DNA from: Candidatus Tenderia electrophaga
GTDB lineage: Bacteria; Pseudomonadota; Gammaproteobacteria; Tenderiales; Tenderiaceae
DNA length: 64,000 nucleotides
Assembly (NCBI GenBank): GCA_001447805.1
Contig: CP013099.1
Span: 1,364,001 to 1,428,000 of the forward strand
Direction: 5' to 3'
In this document: positions 62,754 through 64,000 of the stretch, piece after piece
Layout of the letters: each line of letters begins with the position of its first letter
Position numbering within the stretch: the first letter of the stretch is position 1
Made by a program: the position numbers and the translations under genes
The notes under the pieces: model-generated
What the model was told of the DNA's origin: nothing
The model's input: only the letters and a program-made list of their open reading frames with translations
Database searches by the model: none

Positions 62754-63509
62754 TCAGTTGAGTTGGTTCAGGGCCTCGTGATCGGGGTAGTTCAGTTGCA
62801 TTACCTCTAAGGCATCGGCGGCCAGGTCTGCGACGCCGAGGCGGCGATAGGCCTTGATCATTATAACAAGGGCGTCGGGGATGGCCGGTGTCTGAGGATA
62901 GTTTTCCAGGGCGTATTTGGCGCGGTTGGCAGCGGACAGGTAGGCGCCGCGGCGGAAATAATAATCGGCTACATTGAGTTCGTAGCGCGCCAGTTGATTG
63001 CGCAGATGCAGCATGCGCTGTTTGGCGTCAGCGACGTATCGGCTGTCGGGAAAGCGCTTGATCAGTTCTTCAAAATAGCGGTAGGCGTTACGGGCGCTTT
63101 GCGGTTGACGCCTGTCGGCCTCCAGGCCGAGCCACAGGTCGAGACTGCCCATGCCGCGTTCGAAACTCACCAGGCCGCGCAGGTAGTAGGCGTAGTCCAC
63201 GTCTGCGGCGCGCGGATAAAGCTTGATGTAACGGTCGGCGGCGGCGATGGCCGACTCGGGCTCGTCGTATTTATAGTAGGCGTAGATCACTTCCAGCTGG
63301 GCCTGCTGGGCGAAGGGACTGAAGGGGTGGTGGATCTCCAGATCCTCGTAATATTTGATAGCGCTTTGATAATCCTCCACCTCCATGGCGTCGCGGGCTT
63401 CGTCATAAAAGCGCTTGGCGGACCAGGTGCTCGGGTCCTGCGTCGAGGCGCAGCCGCTCAGCAGGGCGAGTAGCAGGGAAAAGGCGACTATCTGTTTCAA
63501 AAATGACAT
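62754..63509 (-). CDS. bamD: Outer membrane assembly lipoprotein BamD
   Basis: BamD is an essential part of the beta-barrel assembly machine with BamA. The 251-residue protein has a lipoprotein signal (LLALLSGCAST, Cys at residue 20) and five TPR repeats beginning WSAKRFYDEARDAMEVEDYQSAIKYYEDLEIHHPFSPFAQQAQLE; the segment DYAYYLRGLVSFERGMG is a family hallmark. The length is normal. Confidence 0.95.
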   Translation of the reverse strand: MSFLKQIVAFSLLLALLSGCASTQDPSTWSAKRFYDEARDAMEVEDYQSAIKYYEDLEIHHPFSPFAQQAQLEVIYAYYKYDEPESAIAAADRYIKLYPRAADVDYAYYLRGLVSFERGMGSLDLWLGLEADRRQPQSARNAYRYFEELIKRFPDSRYVADAKQRMLHLRNQLARYELNVADYYFRRGAYLSAANRAKYALENYPQTPAIPDALVIMIKAYRRLGVADLAADALEVMQLNYPDHEALNQLN

Positions 63510-63595
63510 AGCGGTTCCGGAATGGTTTGTGCTGGTGCGGGTGTGCGGCGCGGTCCGGCGTAGCCTAGCATAGTGCTGCCGGCCTGTGGGCCGGA

Positions 63596-64000
63596 TTAAT
63601 TGTCGTGGCCTTCCATGATGGAGGCCTGCACGTCGTTAAAGCGCCGGATCCAGATATTGTCCAGCCCCAGTTCGGTCTTGAGCCGCTCGGCGGCGTCGAT
63701 GGCCTGGTCGCGGCTGCCGTAGTTGCCGTAGAGCAGGGAATACCAGGCTTTATTGTTGTGCATGCGGCGAAAGTAGGCGCTCTGATCCTGCAGCTGGTGC
63801 TGCTCGATATAGCGCTGCAGACCTTCCTGGCTGCTGGTGCCGGCGATCTGCAGGGTGAAGTGCCGGGGGTTTTGTTGTAGCAGCCATTCTTCGCGGTGAA
63901 TGGATTCCTGCGCCAAGGTGGGGGCGATGGGCGCGGTGACCGGCATTACCTCGACGCCCGAGATGGTGGTGCTGGCGGAGGAGGTGATCAGCTCCAAGGC
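63596..64000 (-). CDS. SPOR-domain protein, 3' end only
   Basis: The frame is open to the window edge, so the N-terminus is missing. The last about 80 residues (HFTLQIAGTSSQEGLQRYIEQHQL...AWYSLLYGNYGSRDQAIDAAERLKTELG...WIRRFNDVQ) form a SPOR domain, which binds denuded peptidoglycan at division sites. DamX-like proteins have this C-terminal layout. The apparent TTG at 63997 is more likely an internal Leu. Confidence 0.85.
   Translation of the reverse strand, partial: ALELITSSASTTISGVEVMPVTAPIAPTLAQESIHREEWLLQQNPRHFTLQIAGTSSQEGLQRYIEQHQLQDQSAYFRRMHNNKAWYSLLYGNYGSRDQAIDAAERLKTELGLDNIWIRRFNDVQASIMEGHDN

Overview
The window reads as chromosomal DNA of a GC-rich gammaproteobacterium. The order surE-pcm-yqaA-like-nlpD-rpoS at the left edge is a typical gammaproteobacterial block, and bamD, an alaC-hom-thrC threonine/alanine block, an AB-fused Mrp antiporter and a polyphosphate:AMP phosphotransferase fit a free-living, probably aquatic or salt-exposed, metal-exposed bacterium. 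No rRNA or tRNA gene and no CRISPR array was recognised. I do not assign a genus.

Layout. 0-8.6 kb is housekeeping: surE, pcm, a DedA-like membrane protein, nlpD, rpoS, a convergent Mth938-like gene, alaC, hom and thrC. The thrC leader is present as a 224-bp tandem duplication. 8.6-22.3 kb is a metal-homeostasis region: a His-rich small protein, a TolC/MFP/RND efflux trio, a frameshifted exported protein, a CDF exporter, a decayed CDF fragment, then an outer-membrane receptor operon (TonB-dependent receptor, Asp-box secreted protein, thioredoxin-like protein, dedicated TonB) and an intact FieF-like CDF. 22.7-28.5 kb is a complete mrpAB-C-D-E-F-G Na+/H+ antiporter operon. 28.5-30.7 kb is an arsR-arsC-arsD-like-acr3 arsenic operon with two copies of one 14-bp palindrome.

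30.8-50.2 kb is an accessory island. It contains two REP-associated tyrosine transposase genes with REP-like hairpins, three copies of a 1503-bp IS4-family element (here IS-A; one internally deleted), three identical-length copies of a second IS4-family element (IS-B, 1271 bp), one and a part copies of an IS1182-like element (IS-C), and an IS91-like element carrying its own tyrosine recombinase. IS-A and IS-B both sit in the same 11-bp target, which is the loop of the REP-like hairpin. Between the transposons lie a MipA/OmpV porin, a SelO pseudokinase, and small AT-rich genes on the minus strand separated by attC-like hairpins. The small genes look like an integron cassette array without a recognisable IntI gene (a CALIN), broken up by the insertion sequences. 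This array is the most unusual part of the window.

50.2-64 kb returns to ordinary chromosome: recQ, small lipoproteins, a K+-channel-like protein, a c-type cytochrome lipoprotein, polyphosphate:AMP phosphotransferase, an AbgT transporter, a squalene/phytoene synthase, an orphan ParA with a 54-residue partner gene, an ABC exporter pair, a nitroreductase, bamD and the end of a SPOR-domain gene.
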